A DNA stretch of 64,000 bases. Source: Pomphorhynchus laevis. Lineage: Eukaryota > Acanthocephala > Palaeacanthocephala > Echinorhynchida > Pomphorhynchidae. Position 1 is the first letter of the stretch; every line of letters starts with the position of its first letter. Under the pieces are notes generated by a model that saw only the letters and a list, made by a program, of their open reading frames with translations, was not told the DNA's origin and ran no database searches. Position numbers and translations under genes: made by a program. Of the stretch, positions 1 through 10,800 are shown in pieces. Location: positions 62,001-126,000 of the forward strand of contig WNNJ02003552.1 of assembly GCA_012934845.2 (NCBI GenBank), written 5' to 3'.

Positions 1-213
1 ATATTTTCTACGTCAGGTGGTATTGGACCTGAGACAGATAAAATACTAAAATGGATAGCAGCCAAATCTGCTGATCGTAATAAGCTTGCATACAGCGAAT
101 GTATTTCTAGGCTGAAATCAAAAATCAGTGTCGCCATTGCAGTTAGTGCATGGGTTTGTATACGTGCTACAAGGCTTAGAATAAACGAACAAGCACAGTA
201 TTATCAAACATAG
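1..213 (+). mobile_element. C-terminal fragment of a retroelement protein, cut by the window edge
   Basis: An open frame runs from the first base to a TAG at 211-213. It carries FSTSGGIGPETDKILKWIA near its start and ends with a segment rich in S, I and A plus CIRATRLR. This matches a pattern I know from the C-terminal ends of invertebrate retroelement polyproteins (STSGGMGPxA, then LSFALLRSAxxCxRGxR). A second, related fragment lies at 14971-15381 (STTGGIGKAADTVF). I cannot name the clade with confidence. Only the last 70 residues are inside the window, so nothing can be said about whether the whole element is intact. Confidence 0.5.
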
Positions 214-1040
214 TAAAAGATGGGCAAGCGTCTAAGATTTACATCAATGACTGATCAAAAAGCAAACAAATTTAAGGATATTATGTGTATTTGTTGTTTA
301 TTTTTATAATAAAAACTGGTATTTTAAAAAAAATAATAATAGATATATTCTTATGTATTTATTATTAATTGATATATTATACTTTATTTTTCTTTTTATA
401 TACACTATATTACATCATAATATAATGTACAATGATAAATTTCTATCTTTAATAATAAATATGGTATGTTTGTTTCTTATAATTTAAGAGCTTTAAACCC
501 TTTTTATACCAAGCATGATTCTAATCTAAATAGTCCATCAATCTGAACCTTAAAATTAATCAATACTAATGCATCAGATCATTTTACTGATGCATTTTTA
601 CTTCTACATATTTTGTACAATAAATAAATTTAACAAAGGGATATTTGCTAATCTTAAATTGAATTTTTATAATTCCGAATATGAATGAATTGATTAATAG
701 ATAATGTACCGTGTATTAGAATACAGTTTGGCGGTCATCAGAATGAACTACTATTATATAAGATTTCTACTCTTCTTCCTATACCCAACATAGTTGCATA
801 GTGAAATGCATTCAAATAATGCATTTCATTTGATGTAATTTAATTATCTAGTGTAATATCACCATATTCTAACACATAATATAATATTTACTTCCCATTC
901 ATAAAAATGCCACATTAGATGTTAAATTTACTTTTTAAAATATATTAATGATAATATAATAAGCAATTTGCTTTTATTTTTTTGAATACTAAATTTATAT
1001 ATAATCCATTAATAAGATAAAACACATTGCACCTGTTCTG
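214..1040. other. AT-rich spacer
   Basis: No coding signal was seen. Bases 345-400 resemble 29750-29810, an AT-rich stretch that in both places lies next to calmodulin/CIP4-type retroelement sequence, so this may be the shared 3' flank of that chimeric element. The rest shows only A/T runs. Confidence 0.4.
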
Positions 1041-1045
1041 AAAAA

Positions 1046-2170
1046 TTACAGTTCGTTGTTATCAACTTCTTCTTGGCCGCTATCGTCTTCATTATCGTCC
1101 TTATCAGAGTTCCTGTTTACGTCATCTTCCTCATCCTCTATGACGTGAAGACTGATTTCGTCATCGCTGCTCTCATCTACGTCGAGCTTTGCATTCCTTT
1201 TCTTTCCTATTGCGTTTTCGACCTTTGTCTTTCCATAGTCGTGTGCTTCAATTGTCATCATCTCTTCTCCAGCGCTCATTGAGATAATTCCTTCGCCAAA
1301 TCCCTCTGACGAAAAGTAATGAACGGCCAACGCGCTTCCTATGTAAGTTGTTGTCGGTTCCTCCTCGTATTCGCCTGGTAAATCTGTTGCATTTACATCT
1401 GATGTCCTGACGTCATTCAAGCCATTATCGACTATCGTGAAATTAGTTTGATTTCGATTATCACTGCAATCTGTCCCGCTCACAAGAACCGTCTGTTGAT
1501 CTTCACAGTTGCTACAAGATGAGAATTTTGCTTCTGAGCAACGTGCAATAGATTCTTTAGAAATAGTCAAGTTTTCTGAGTTAATATAATCTGTTGATTC
1601 TTTATTCTACGGTTGAGATCGGAAATGTCGATATTCGTCGTCTTAAGTTTTTCGTCTACGGCGATTTCTTCGCGGAATTTCGGGTTCTCGTTGTATATCC
1701 GCTGCATTTTCTGTACACCCCGAAGTTCCAGCAGTTTTGTGTTCAATTGGCGCTCGATATGGCTGAGCGTGTGCCGATGACATCTGAGGCGTTGTGCAGG
1801 CGGCAGCTTTGACATTTGCGAATCCGTATACGTTTCAAGGCTAATACTGAGTATTTTCTATTTCTGATCATATAATTTATCTTGAATAGAGTTCCGAAAC
1901 GTGATCGTCTGAGGGTGTTGTACAGAGAACTTATGTTATCGTTAACCGGTGTACCTCGATCAGGTGTGGTGTTGCATGAGAGTCGATACGTAGATGCATC
2001 TGTCATGTGAAAGTCAATAGGCACTTCGTCAGGAGGTTTCAGGTATCCACTGAGGGAAAAATCTATCACGTGTTTCGCATCGGACGGGAATGAAATGGAC
2101 GCAGAAAGCTGCAGCATTTCATGAAGACATGATTTAATTCGGGTCAACTCCTCCTCGTCCCATTGAACGT
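1046..2170 (-). pseudogene. Intron-less CIP4/TOCA (FBP17-type) copy: end of F-BAR, HR1 and SH3
   Basis: CIP4/TOCA proteins bend membranes with an F-BAR domain, bind Cdc42 through HR1 and recruit WASP through SH3. Three minus-strand frames give these parts in the right order. About 2160-2010 holds the F-BAR tail and following linker (DEEELTRIKSCLHEML, then SGYLKPPDEVPIDF, like the family's SGFEPPGDxxFEDY). About 1815-1570 holds HR1 (SKLPPAQRLR, QKMQRIYNENPKF; family: SHLPPEQxRK and KDVYxxNPQM). About 1370-1215 holds most of an SH3 domain (IGSALAVHYFSSEGFGEGI, SAGEEMMTIE), followed by an acidic tail to the stop. The modules lie directly next to each other with no introns but in different frames, so this is a retrocopy with at least two frameshifts. 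The F-BAR body is missing. It follows the calmodulin piece immediately. Homology is strong by pattern; the exact paralog is not certain. Confidence 0.72.
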
Positions 2171-2192
2171 ATGTATCCAGACATGATTTGAC

Positions 2193-2633
2193 TCAATTCA
2201 ATCGCGTTTCTTTAAAATTCTGCAGTTCCTTATCGTCGGTAAACTTGCCTCGTAGGTTGGTCATGATTTGCCGAAGCTCAAATGCCGATGTGAAACCGTT
2301 CTTTTCCTTATCGAAAACATTGAAGGATTCGCAGTATTCCTCCTCACTGTCAGTTTCCCTCATCTTCGTGCTTGTCATCTTGAGGTATTCGGTACAGTCA
2401 AAAGATCCCCTTTTCTCCCTGACCACCTCGTTGATTGTCTCCTGTTGATCAGTTTCTGCCGTTAATGCCGTGAGGGTTCGTCGTCCCATGTTTGTGCGAT
2501 GAAATGACAGTACGTCGTTCTCTGTGAACATGTGTGGCTCGGGAGGAGACACGATTGCGTCTGTAGCTACTGCTACTGCGCTGTTTTCCAATGAAGCCAA
2601 AATCGCTCGCCCATTATCACGCATTAAGGCCAC
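2193..2633 (-). pseudogene. In-frame fusion: LINE C-terminus joined to calmodulin EF-hand region
   Basis: A single 146-codon frame begins with [16 protein letters not shown], the C-terminal signature of the adjoining RLE LINE (compare VALMRGNAKAILKSF in the second LINE). After a linker of about 40 residues it becomes calmodulin-like. Residues 59-125 read [29 protein letters not shown], then [17 protein letters not shown] and [15 protein letters not shown]. These align with calmodulin's second EF-hand, central helix (MARKMKDTDSEEE) and third EF-hand, up to the start of the fourth. Several calcium-ligand positions are altered: the second loop reads VREKRGSFD and the third DKEKNG. Calcium binding is therefore probably lost or weak. 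No intron is present. A related copy of the same stretch occurs at 29817-29972. The calmodulin origin is clear; whether the fusion was ever translated as one protein is inference. Confidence 0.75.
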
Positions 2634-5400
2634 CCACGCTATCTGGGATATCCTTGCAGCTGCTATCGGGTAAGGGGTGCCTACTACCTAATTTTCAACA
2701 GTGGCGATTTTACGGATCAAAGCCTCGCCCATGTCGTCCCATCCTCCAAGGCTTTCTACTACTGCTAGCCTGAAGTTGTATCCAGCGGACTCCACGCGCT
2801 GTTTTTACTTACGACATTTGACGTTTTCTGCGTGAGCGTGTGATGTCGAACCTCCGATTATTGGCAGCTATCGATACGTGAGTCGGTTGTAAAGGGTTTG
2901 TCACCGCAAAATCTACTGATTCGGGTGGGTCCCCATAGATAAGGATATCGGCTGGTCTTTTCTGTAAGTCTGGGGTAAGAGGTGACGTGTTTCCAACCTC
3001 ACGTGTATTATTGCTTGTTGGGCGGCGCGAAAGAAAACGTCCCGAATAGCATGATGCCTGACGTCTCCGAAGCCTCCGAACTGACAAGTTAGATTGTGCA
3101 ATTTATAACGGTCGCCGTGGCGGTAGCATCGGCTGCATCTGTAGGCGCTGAGCATTAATCGAATCCCTAACTACATATAGATTAAGGTGCAAAATTGCTG
3201 TGATTGAAAAGCGGTTCGTGATGCTTCATTGGTAATTACGTGTAGCCATGCCGATACGTGCGGTTGGGTGACGGTCAAACACCTCGCTCTTTCGAATTGA
3301 TTTAATTTGGCTAGTAAATTTTCTTAAGTAGTGTTATTAACAATCGAGGGCATGCGTGATTAAAATAAGATCTCCGCATCGGATGCTGGTACATTGGATG
3401 TGAGGAGTATATCCGAAAAAGAGGAGTCGAAACCAAGAAAGTGTATACAAGGGAGACCTTCAACCGAGGCTACTCTTGCGACACTGGCGACGAAAGACCT
3501 AGTTGAATGGTCGGTCGTTCTTTGTAAACCCAGACTGCTAATGTTTTATACCAGTGTTTTATACCAGTATTAATTTCGATTATCCTACAATATTTTTTGA
3601 AGTGTGCTTTAATTACTGTAAGTATTTTATTCATACAAACAAAGTCAACGTTTACGAATTAACTAATAAATACCAGGTGATGTATCAAAATAAAAATTAT
3701 GTCATTAAGAGGAACTGTTATATCATTAAATATTTAAATAAAATTATCTATTTACATTAATAAATCAAGATCAACTAATTCATTGTGAATTAGGTGTAGC
3801 TATGCCGATGCGTGCGGTTGGGCGATAGCCAAACACATCGCTCTGTCGAATTCATTTAAACTTGCAAATTTTCGTAAGTAGTGTTATTAACAATTGAGGA
3901 TAAGCGGGATTGAGATAAGATCTCCGCATCGGATGCTGGTACATTGGACGTGAGGAGTAGATCCAAATAGAGGAGTCGAAACCAAGAAAGTGCGTACAAG
4001 GGAAACCTTCAACGGAGGCTACTCTTGCGACACTGGCGACGAAAGCCGATGTTGAATGGTCGGTTGTTCTCTGTAAACCGAGACCTCATAATCCCGTTGG
4101 CAGTGCTGCCTGTTCACGCTGATTGTGGGCAAGATGCGTAGCTACAATGTTCTGGAGCGAATCCAAGACACATGCATCAAATCGAGTCGCGAAAGGGCGA
4201 AAGGTTTGAGGATCAACCGTTCTCCTTAGATGGGTTACTCTACACGCCTAACAACACCTACTTAGTAATAAGTTATCGATTTGAGAGTCTTCTATTATAG
4301 TGACGGAGTTAAGATCAACCGCTAGTTTTCGAATATGTGTCCAAAAGGATCTTTTGTATAAATTCGACGCTTCTCAAAGGAGTGCACAGTAACTCGAAGT
4401 CGCCAGTGAAGTTCAGCACCGGAAAATGCCTACAGTTTGATCCACATACTGTTGCAACCATCGGTGAACCAATAATCTCGGTTTTCCCCCAGTTAAGAAG
4501 GAGCCCGATTGAGTGATTGACTGAAATTGCATGTCGAGCATGTTTAGGGTGGTGCAATTAGGGCCATGTGCGACAAAACCGGATGACATAAGTCTTTCCA
4601 TCGCTTTCCGGTAATTCCCTTTTCCGGCCAACATGATCGCTGCACGTACATTGCTATTGACGTTACCGGCTTTTGGACTAGAGGATTTTTGAACTTTTGG
4701 AGGGACACTAATAATGGGGCCTGCTTGGTAGTTCTTTATTTTTGCGCGTATTATTCGTGATATGTGATGATTGCCTCGGTTTCTGCACTTATATTATGTA
4801 CTAGAAACCATAATTTAGGTACATAGAAACCATAATTTAGGTATACAGAGAAGGAGGATTTAGCTATCTATTGGGTTTAAACCGAGGGCAGATTTGATGA
4901 GGTTAGAGGGTAAGTCCGCTGCTTATCTTCGACATTTCTATGGCAATCGAGCGATAGTTCAAACGTTAGAATACCATATTGATTGGAGTTCTCGTAAGTG
5001 GTTACTTTGCCCTGTTGGTTCGTGTTGCGAGCTCGGCTTGTAGTTTGTCAAGAAACCTGCGCAAGATCGACATTTCCAGAGTGGAAGCAAGTCTGTTTGA
5101 TGGCAATTTATTCTGATACAAGTCAAATGAAATACTCAGCGACATCTTTTCAGGAGGTACTGCGTTTACGCGGGTTCGTCTAAATGCAAATGGCGCAATC
5201 TGCCAACGTATAATTTTGAAGTGAGGGTTGGGGCGGCTCCAAAGGTGAAGCGTAAGTAAAAGGTAATTCGCTGAGGTCCCGACTAGTAGAGGAGCACTGC
5301 ACCCCCTCGTAATTGTGGAACCTAAACCCCGATCAATGACAGGGATCATTCTTTGGCAGTTAGGGCACTTCTTTTTCCCTGACTCGTCGATGCCGTACGA
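2583..5400 (-). mobile_element. RLE-type non-LTR LINE, copy 1 (broken)
   Basis: Minus-strand pieces appear in LINE order. An N-terminal zinc finger lies at about 5375-5280 (KKKCPNCQRM ... TRGCSAPLL). A late RT segment lies at about 4510-4430 (SIGLLLNWGKTEIIGSP). Next is FDRAxCL..QPHASAWLH-type sequence, then a CCHC knuckle at about 3145-3060 (YRCSRC ... HNLTCQFGG), and the restriction-enzyme-like endonuclease at about 2970-2870 (QKRPADILIYGDPP, SVDFAVTNP). It closes with GGWDDMGEALIRKIA and the VALMRDNG terminus. RLE LINEs copy themselves by target-primed reverse transcription. The order and motifs match the better-preserved copy at 7840-10800. There are many frameshifts and stops, and the RT core (YLDD block) is not recognisable, so it is dead. 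The RLE segment shifts frame between the knuckle and the RPAD motif. Confidence 0.75.
3234..4085. repeat. Direct duplication of about 300 bp inside LINE copy 1
   Basis: Bases 3234-3541 and 3789-4085 are close to identical (for example both hold AAGATCTCCGCATCGGATGC and GGCTACTCTTGCGACACTGG). They are separated by about 245 bp of AT-rich DNA (3542-3788). On the minus strand the repeat encodes the LINE segment just before the CCHC knuckle, so this is an internal duplication of the LINE with an AT-rich insert, not a pair of terminal repeats. Confidence 0.8.
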
Positions 5401-5639
5401 AATAGGTCGAGGCTCAAGCTGCCGTTGTAATCTGTCGCCTCCCTTGATTTGGATTCTGAATATGCTGGTGAAGCGTTTGCGTTGCGATTGGTAATGTGCA
5501 CGCTTGACTGTTACACCAGTTCGGTTTTGTTTTGTTTAGTTTCATCGAAGGGATCACTCGAATTGTCAGGTGTATTCACAAAGCGCTGTATATTGTCCAT
5601 CGATATTATTTTGGGCATGACTGCTTTAACGTAAATCCC

Positions 5640-6430
5640 TTTTTTATAACTTATCGCTAGCGTAGCAAGCTGACCTGTAATTGTATGTTATTTATCTTCG
5701 AATATTTATCTTTGAATATTTATTGTATATTAAAGACAATTTTTTAACGTCTATAACAATTTTTATAAACAATTTGCTGTTCGTATTTTTTATGATCATA
5801 AAGATTTAAACAAATTAGTTCGTCCCCATGCATAGTTTTAGTAATTCTAATTGTGCTCACATTAGCGGGTGATAAAGCCCATACATCAATAATGGAATAT
5901 CATTCGAACAAATCAAATTACATAACTGGAGCTACATATTTTGTGCTATTAATAAATATAATGCTTATATTGTTAATATTTAATAAATATCAATATATCA
6001 ATTTATATTTTTATATTTTAAAATCAATGTACTTTTCTTTTATTCGTGGTTTATAATAAAAAAATTACAAAAAATAATTACTTCTAATATATAGTTTCAG
6101 TATTTCAGTTGCTACATGATTACACTGTATACTTAAATTGTACAATTAGCAATTACTTTAGCATTACGGATACATCCAGCAAATGTTATACGTTTTGTGT
6201 ACTTTGATTAAAAGGTTCTACTTGGGAAACTGATAATATACAAAATGTTTATAAGGTCTGTTTTATAAAAGGTTCAAACGCATTATTAATTTTAAATGTA
6301 TCTTTGTAATTGGATTTTTAGAAATGGCTTCCAAGAACTTTGTCTTTTTAAATAAATGGCTTATCATAGCTGTTCATTGAAATAATAAGTGCTTAATAAG
6401 TGATGAGGAATAAAATAAAATACTTTTATA
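5640..6430. other. AT-rich spacer between the two LINE chimeras
   Basis: No gene was seen. The stretch is A/T-rich, with a short ATATTTATCTT repeat near 5700. It would hold the 5' untranslated part of LINE copy 1 and the 3' untranslated part of the ubiquilin copy, but I can see no clear poly(A) tail or target-site duplication. Confidence 0.35.
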
Positions 6431-6438
6431 TATAAAAG

Positions 6439-7496
6439 TCAAGAGTCTTCAATACGTTCTACAGCCATATTTGCGTCCCCCATAGATGTAACAAGCGCTC
6501 TAAGATTTGTATCACGGTTATGGAATCCCAATGTCTGCATTTGTACAAGTTCGGATGCATAAAGTTGTTCTTGAGTTTGGTTTGGTTGTTGATTTGTCTG
6601 CTGATGTTGCTGGATATGAAGACGATCTAATGGTTGAAACAACGAAGCAGTATAATCTTGATTTGAGTATTGTAAATTTTGAAATACTGTTGTTGCATAA
6701 GCTGTTTGTCTATTGCTTGGTGATCGAATAGAATCCACATCAGATGAAGTAGGTTGACTATTCATTTGATTATCGACTAGACCGCTTATATTTGAAGATA
6801 TTAACTGTGAATATACTTGTGGGGATGTGTCCCTAAGACGAATTAGGATCTGTAGAATTTGTACAATCGTCCTCAATGCTCGAGTATTTGTGCACAGAGC
6901 AAGAATTTCAGGTATTGACCACTGATTTATAAACTCATGAATTACACGATGTACTTGTTCTCTTTGTCTTTCGTCCTGTATAAATTCATATGTACGCAGC
7001 AGATTAAGTAGAATACCAGGATCGCGGATAGAATTATCTGTGTTTGGGTTAAAACTGGATGCCCGCAACATGTCGAATAACATGTGAGGATTTTCAGCAT
7101 CAACTACTAATAATTGTTGAGGGTTCATCGTAGAATACCGATTAGTGTTTTCGCTTGACGTAGATTGCAAAGGCGACTCTAAACGGTTTGAATTAGATAC
7201 ATATCATGGTTTCTCGTAATTTCCTGTATAGTTGTAGGAATACGAATCATTTCCATTGTTTGACACATTAAATCCGGATTGTTAACGAATTGTGAAACCT
7301 CGTGGTTCTGCTCCCTCACTCTTTGCATTTGTGGATTGTTAAGCTTAATTGAACTAAGCAATGCAGGATTACTCATAAGTCTTTGAGCCAAATTATTACT
7401 TAGAAGGTTTTGAATTGCATGTGGATTAGTCTGAATAGTGTCAAAAATATTTTGTTGTATTTCAGTACAATTTGAATTTCCAAATGGAAGGTTCAA
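6439..7496 (-). pseudogene. Ubiquilin retrocopy: STI1 repeats and C-terminal UBA, no Ubl domain
   Basis: Ubiquilins shuttle ubiquitinated clients to the proteasome, using an N-terminal Ubl, STI1 repeats and a C-terminal UBA. On the minus strand 7496-7180 encodes an STI1 unit (CTEIQQNIFDTIQTNP, LAQRLMSNPALL, NNPQMQRV, FVNNPDLMCQTMEMIR, QEITRNHDM). After a frameshift near 7195, 7170-6439 encodes the second STI1 region (NTRALRTIVQILQILIRL; family: TNPRALQALLQIQQGL) and the UBA (SELVQMQTLGFHNRDTNLRA, then MGDANMAVERIE), ending at the natural C-terminus. The Gln-rich linker is also present. No introns interrupt it, which suggests an mRNA-derived copy. The Ubl is missing, and the upstream frame continues without a stop into LINE copy 2. 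Identity by motif order is firm; divergence from canonical ubiquilin suggests some age. Confidence 0.85.
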
Positions 7497-7840
7497 AAAT
7501 GGTGCAAGTGGTAATCTGGATAATGTTGCAGTTCCATAGGTATGTTGATCAATATTCGGTTGAAGCGATATCAACCCCTCCTTAATTGTTGGTGATTGCT
7601 GAAGTGACAAAGAAGCATTATTTGATTGTTTAGATGTTGAGTGATATGCCGAAGGTAGTCGTGGAGACATGAGTTGCAGGACAGGCATGTCAACCTCAGA
7701 ATGGTCGCCTTTGACGACGGAAGCTGACCGAATATTGGAGTCATGAACTATATCAACTGACTGGGCCTCGGGCTGTGCAAGGTTGCTCAAAGAAAAGAGT
7801 CGGGGAGATGGGTTGTCACAAAATCCAAGACTTTTCTCTA
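7497..7840 (-). other. In-frame linker between LINE and ubiquilin parts
   Basis: The open frame that starts at 8933 runs without a stop from the LINE nuclease, through about 110 residues rich in Ser, Gln, Asn and Pro, into the first ubiquilin STI1 unit at 7496. The linker could be the ubiquilin region between Ubl and STI1, which is normally low in complexity, or new sequence. It has no domain I recognise. Its openness over more than 300 bp in AT-rich DNA is notable. Confidence 0.6.
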
Positions 7841-10800
7841 GTAAGGGTTGGCCCATCTCGTCAAAACTTTTGAGGATCGCTTTAGCATTTCCTCTCATCA
7901 GTGCGACGGACACGCGCTGAAATAACTGACCCGCTGTGCTGCAATACGGGGTACCGTTTCTACATGACATAGAACGAGCAATGAAACGAATTAGCTTTTC
8001 CCCTTGGGGGTTCCATCCTCCGTAAGTTTCAACAACTGCTGCCGTAAAACTGTATCCATTCTCCTCTAATTTGCGTTTATATTTCCTTTCCTTGACACAG
8101 GTGGCATACTTGCTTGCGGCATAGCCAGGGATCTCAGAAGCCATGGAAATATAAGCATTTTGTTGTGGGTTAGTTACGGCAAAATCAACTGCTAAAGGAG
8201 GGTCCTTATAAAATAGAATGTCCGCCGGTCTCTCTCGCAAACCACGAACAAGGTTGGGTACCTCCTTTGCCACCCTCAATCCAGCAGAAACCGCTGCTTG
8301 AAAGACTGTATCCCTCAAGCTATCATGTCGAATTCCAAGGTGGCCTCCAAACTGACATGTTAAGGCGTGGAAGCCGAATTTGTCTGCCATCCTAAGGCAG
8401 CGTCTGCATCGATAATCACTGTTCGAGAGAGACAACCCTAACCAAAGACGTAGTAGCACAACGAATTCATTTGGTGCCAAGTTCATGTGTGTGACTTTGC
8501 TAGGGACGGCCTGTAACCAAGCACATGCGTGTGGGCATGAAACTGCCAATAATCGGGCAGTATTGAAGCGATCGGCATTCTCCAATAGCCTGCTGCGCGA
8601 CACTTCGTCAATGTGACAAGATAATCCTCGTTGATTTGTTTGCGGATTGCCTACATGTTGCGGAATAATAGATTTAAGGAATTCGTACCCAGGGAAAGTT
8701 AAAGGGCCAAGATTTAATTGGCTAGCGACAGTGTCTACACTGGACAGGAAGGCTGCCTGAGAGTGTTGGAAGCAGCTTCGAAGGCCCAGTCCTCCCATCT
8801 TCAGCGGTAAGCAAGCTTGCATCCACGCCCACTTATCGGGTTGAATAGAAGTGATATTGCTAAAACACTTCAATATCAAGCGGTCGAACAAACGGAAAAA
8901 CTCTTCGGCGAAGGCGGGGTCTATAGTGCGCATTAAATGGTTTACCCGTGGAGCGGATGCGCAGCTACGAAGCAGGATGAAAGCAACTTGTGGGTCAGGG
9001 AGATTTTCGAGCGAGTCCAGAGTTTGACGCAGGGATGGTAGAACAACATCGACAAGGTATCCCGAACAATGTTCCTTAGACCCGATGGGACTTCCAAGAA
9101 TTGTAAAGTTTTTTTGTGGCGTTGACCAATGTGATCCATGGGCATTTGTTCTTTATCAAGTCGACCTTGTCTGCCCTACCAATTACTTCGGTCTTTTTCC
9201 AGTTAATAGACAGTCCAATCGCAGGAAAATTAGCAGCAAGATGAGCCAGAGCCTCGCCCACCGCAACAGGAGTACCGCCGATTATTCCGTCGTCGAGGTA
9301 CCACCTATTTAAGCTGATACCTTCAATCTCCGATATCTGGACCACAAACGGATCAATCGCCAGGCAAAATAGAACTGGACCAAGAGGATCTCCTTGTTGT
9401 ACCCCTCTTCGAGACTGAAGAGGTTTCAGGCTACCGAACCGAAGGCTCGAGGTAGTGCCGTAGCACCATGATGTCCATCGACTAATTTCTGGAAAATTCT
9501 TACTGATCGCGTTGACGAAGGAATTCCGGTTCAGCGTGTTAAAAGCATTAGCCAAGTCGATTTTAGCCCAAACCCAATTAACATCTTGATCATGAAGTTG
9601 TTGTAGCCGACGTGCTTGATGTACTATCTGTTCCATTCCGTTTGGCGTTGCTACACCGAGCTGGTGCGGATGGAGGGATTCGGCAAATCGCTGTCGAAGT
9701 TTGGAGCAAATACACTTAGCGCAAAGACGACGTAATGTCTCCCCAATGGCAATGGGGCGGATCCCTCCATCTGGTTTGTTTAATGCCATGAGATTAGCAC
9801 CGGCGACAAAGGGCACGAGGTCGTTCGGGAGAGTACCAGCGATCATGTTGTTGACTAGTGATGTTAGGCGTTGAAGCAAAACCCCGTGATCTACCGACAG
9901 CATATCTCGAATATGTTCTGCCCTCAAACCTAAACAGCCAGGAGAGGAAGAGGATGGGAATGATGATACTGCGGCCTCAACTATGTCTGAGTCAACCGAC
10001 AAGGGGGTATTCAAAGATGGCTGTCCAGGACTTTGGAGAACATCATGTAAGGGGTGTAGCTCTGTCAGTTTACCGCGCAAAGATTCTGAAAATTCGCATG
10101 CATTATTCGACGTAAGGCGGCGCATCGCCTTTCCGAAATTGCCATTTCTCGCCAATTCGATGACTTCCATAAATTCATTTTTCTTATCATTAGTTCCTCT
10201 GAATTTCCTGGATGATCATAACCCCGAAGAGGAAAGGCAATCACGCTCTCTTCCATTTTCGAATTTGTCTATAAGCGCGTTGATATTAGATCTAGTGTTG
10301 TCTCCGGCATGGTGCCGACCTGAGGAAGTCTGTAGGCATAGCTTCGGAAAGCACAGCAAACGCTCCCAATCGTTGGATGAATTTGAGCACAATGCCTCTA
10401 GAATTAAAGAGGAAAAAAACATTGGCAACTCGGCGGCGAAGATTCCAAGGAATGTGCTTGATCGTATTAACTGGTTCCATCCAAACTAGTTCCATCTATG
10501 AAGAAGCTCGAAGGATCTCTTTTGATTTTCGCAGCAGGAACTGTCTATCTTTTCAAACTGAAACGATGTCTTCGAGGTGTTCTCGTTAGCTTCTAAAAAC
10601 TCAGGTATTGTGTCAGTTGATGCGATAACGTTGTGAGAGCTGGCTGTCGGTAGATGTCCTGATCCTGAGCAGCGCAAGTTCACAGGTCCGTGTACCCGAA
10701 GATGACCTGATGCGTTAAGGCGAAACGATCCGCCACAGACTGCGCAACTAGCCGTATTCGCTTGCATGTTATCCCAAGCTCGGTTTTGTATTAATTAATT
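7840..10800 (-). mobile_element. RLE-type non-LTR LINE, copy 2 (R2/R4/Utopia-like), nearly full length
   Basis: Minus-strand order is as follows. An N-terminal zinc finger lies at 10745-10660 (CAVCGGSFRLNASGHLRVHG ... LRCSGSG). RT runs about 10000-9190, with LMALNKPDGGIRPIAIGE, AKIDLANAFNTLNR (catalytic Asp), RRGVQQGDPLGPVLF and WYLDDGIIGG (catalytic YLDD, about 9300-9285), then LSINWKKTEVIG. A Cys/His knuckle lies at 8420-8330 (YRCRRCLRM ... FHALTCQFGGHLGIRH). The PD-(D/E)xK-type endonuclease lies at about 8245-8000 (RERPADILFY, LAVDFAVTNP, KYATCVKERKYKRKL, AVVETYGGWNPQG). The protein closes with VALMRGNAKAILKSF. Such elements insert by target-primed reverse transcription, often at fixed sites. 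The frame is interrupted about four times (between zinc finger and RT, and around 9140 and 8940). RT and RLE motifs are intact, so it is fairly young. I assign the RLE group, not the exact clade. Confidence 0.85.

Noticed and set aside
3234-4085. Pair of terminal repeats of a small element
   Set aside because: The repeats encode part of the LINE protein on the minus strand, so this is an internal LINE duplication.
10065-10489. Several overlapping open frames on both strands
   Set aside because: They are shadows of the broken N-terminal part of LINE copy 2.
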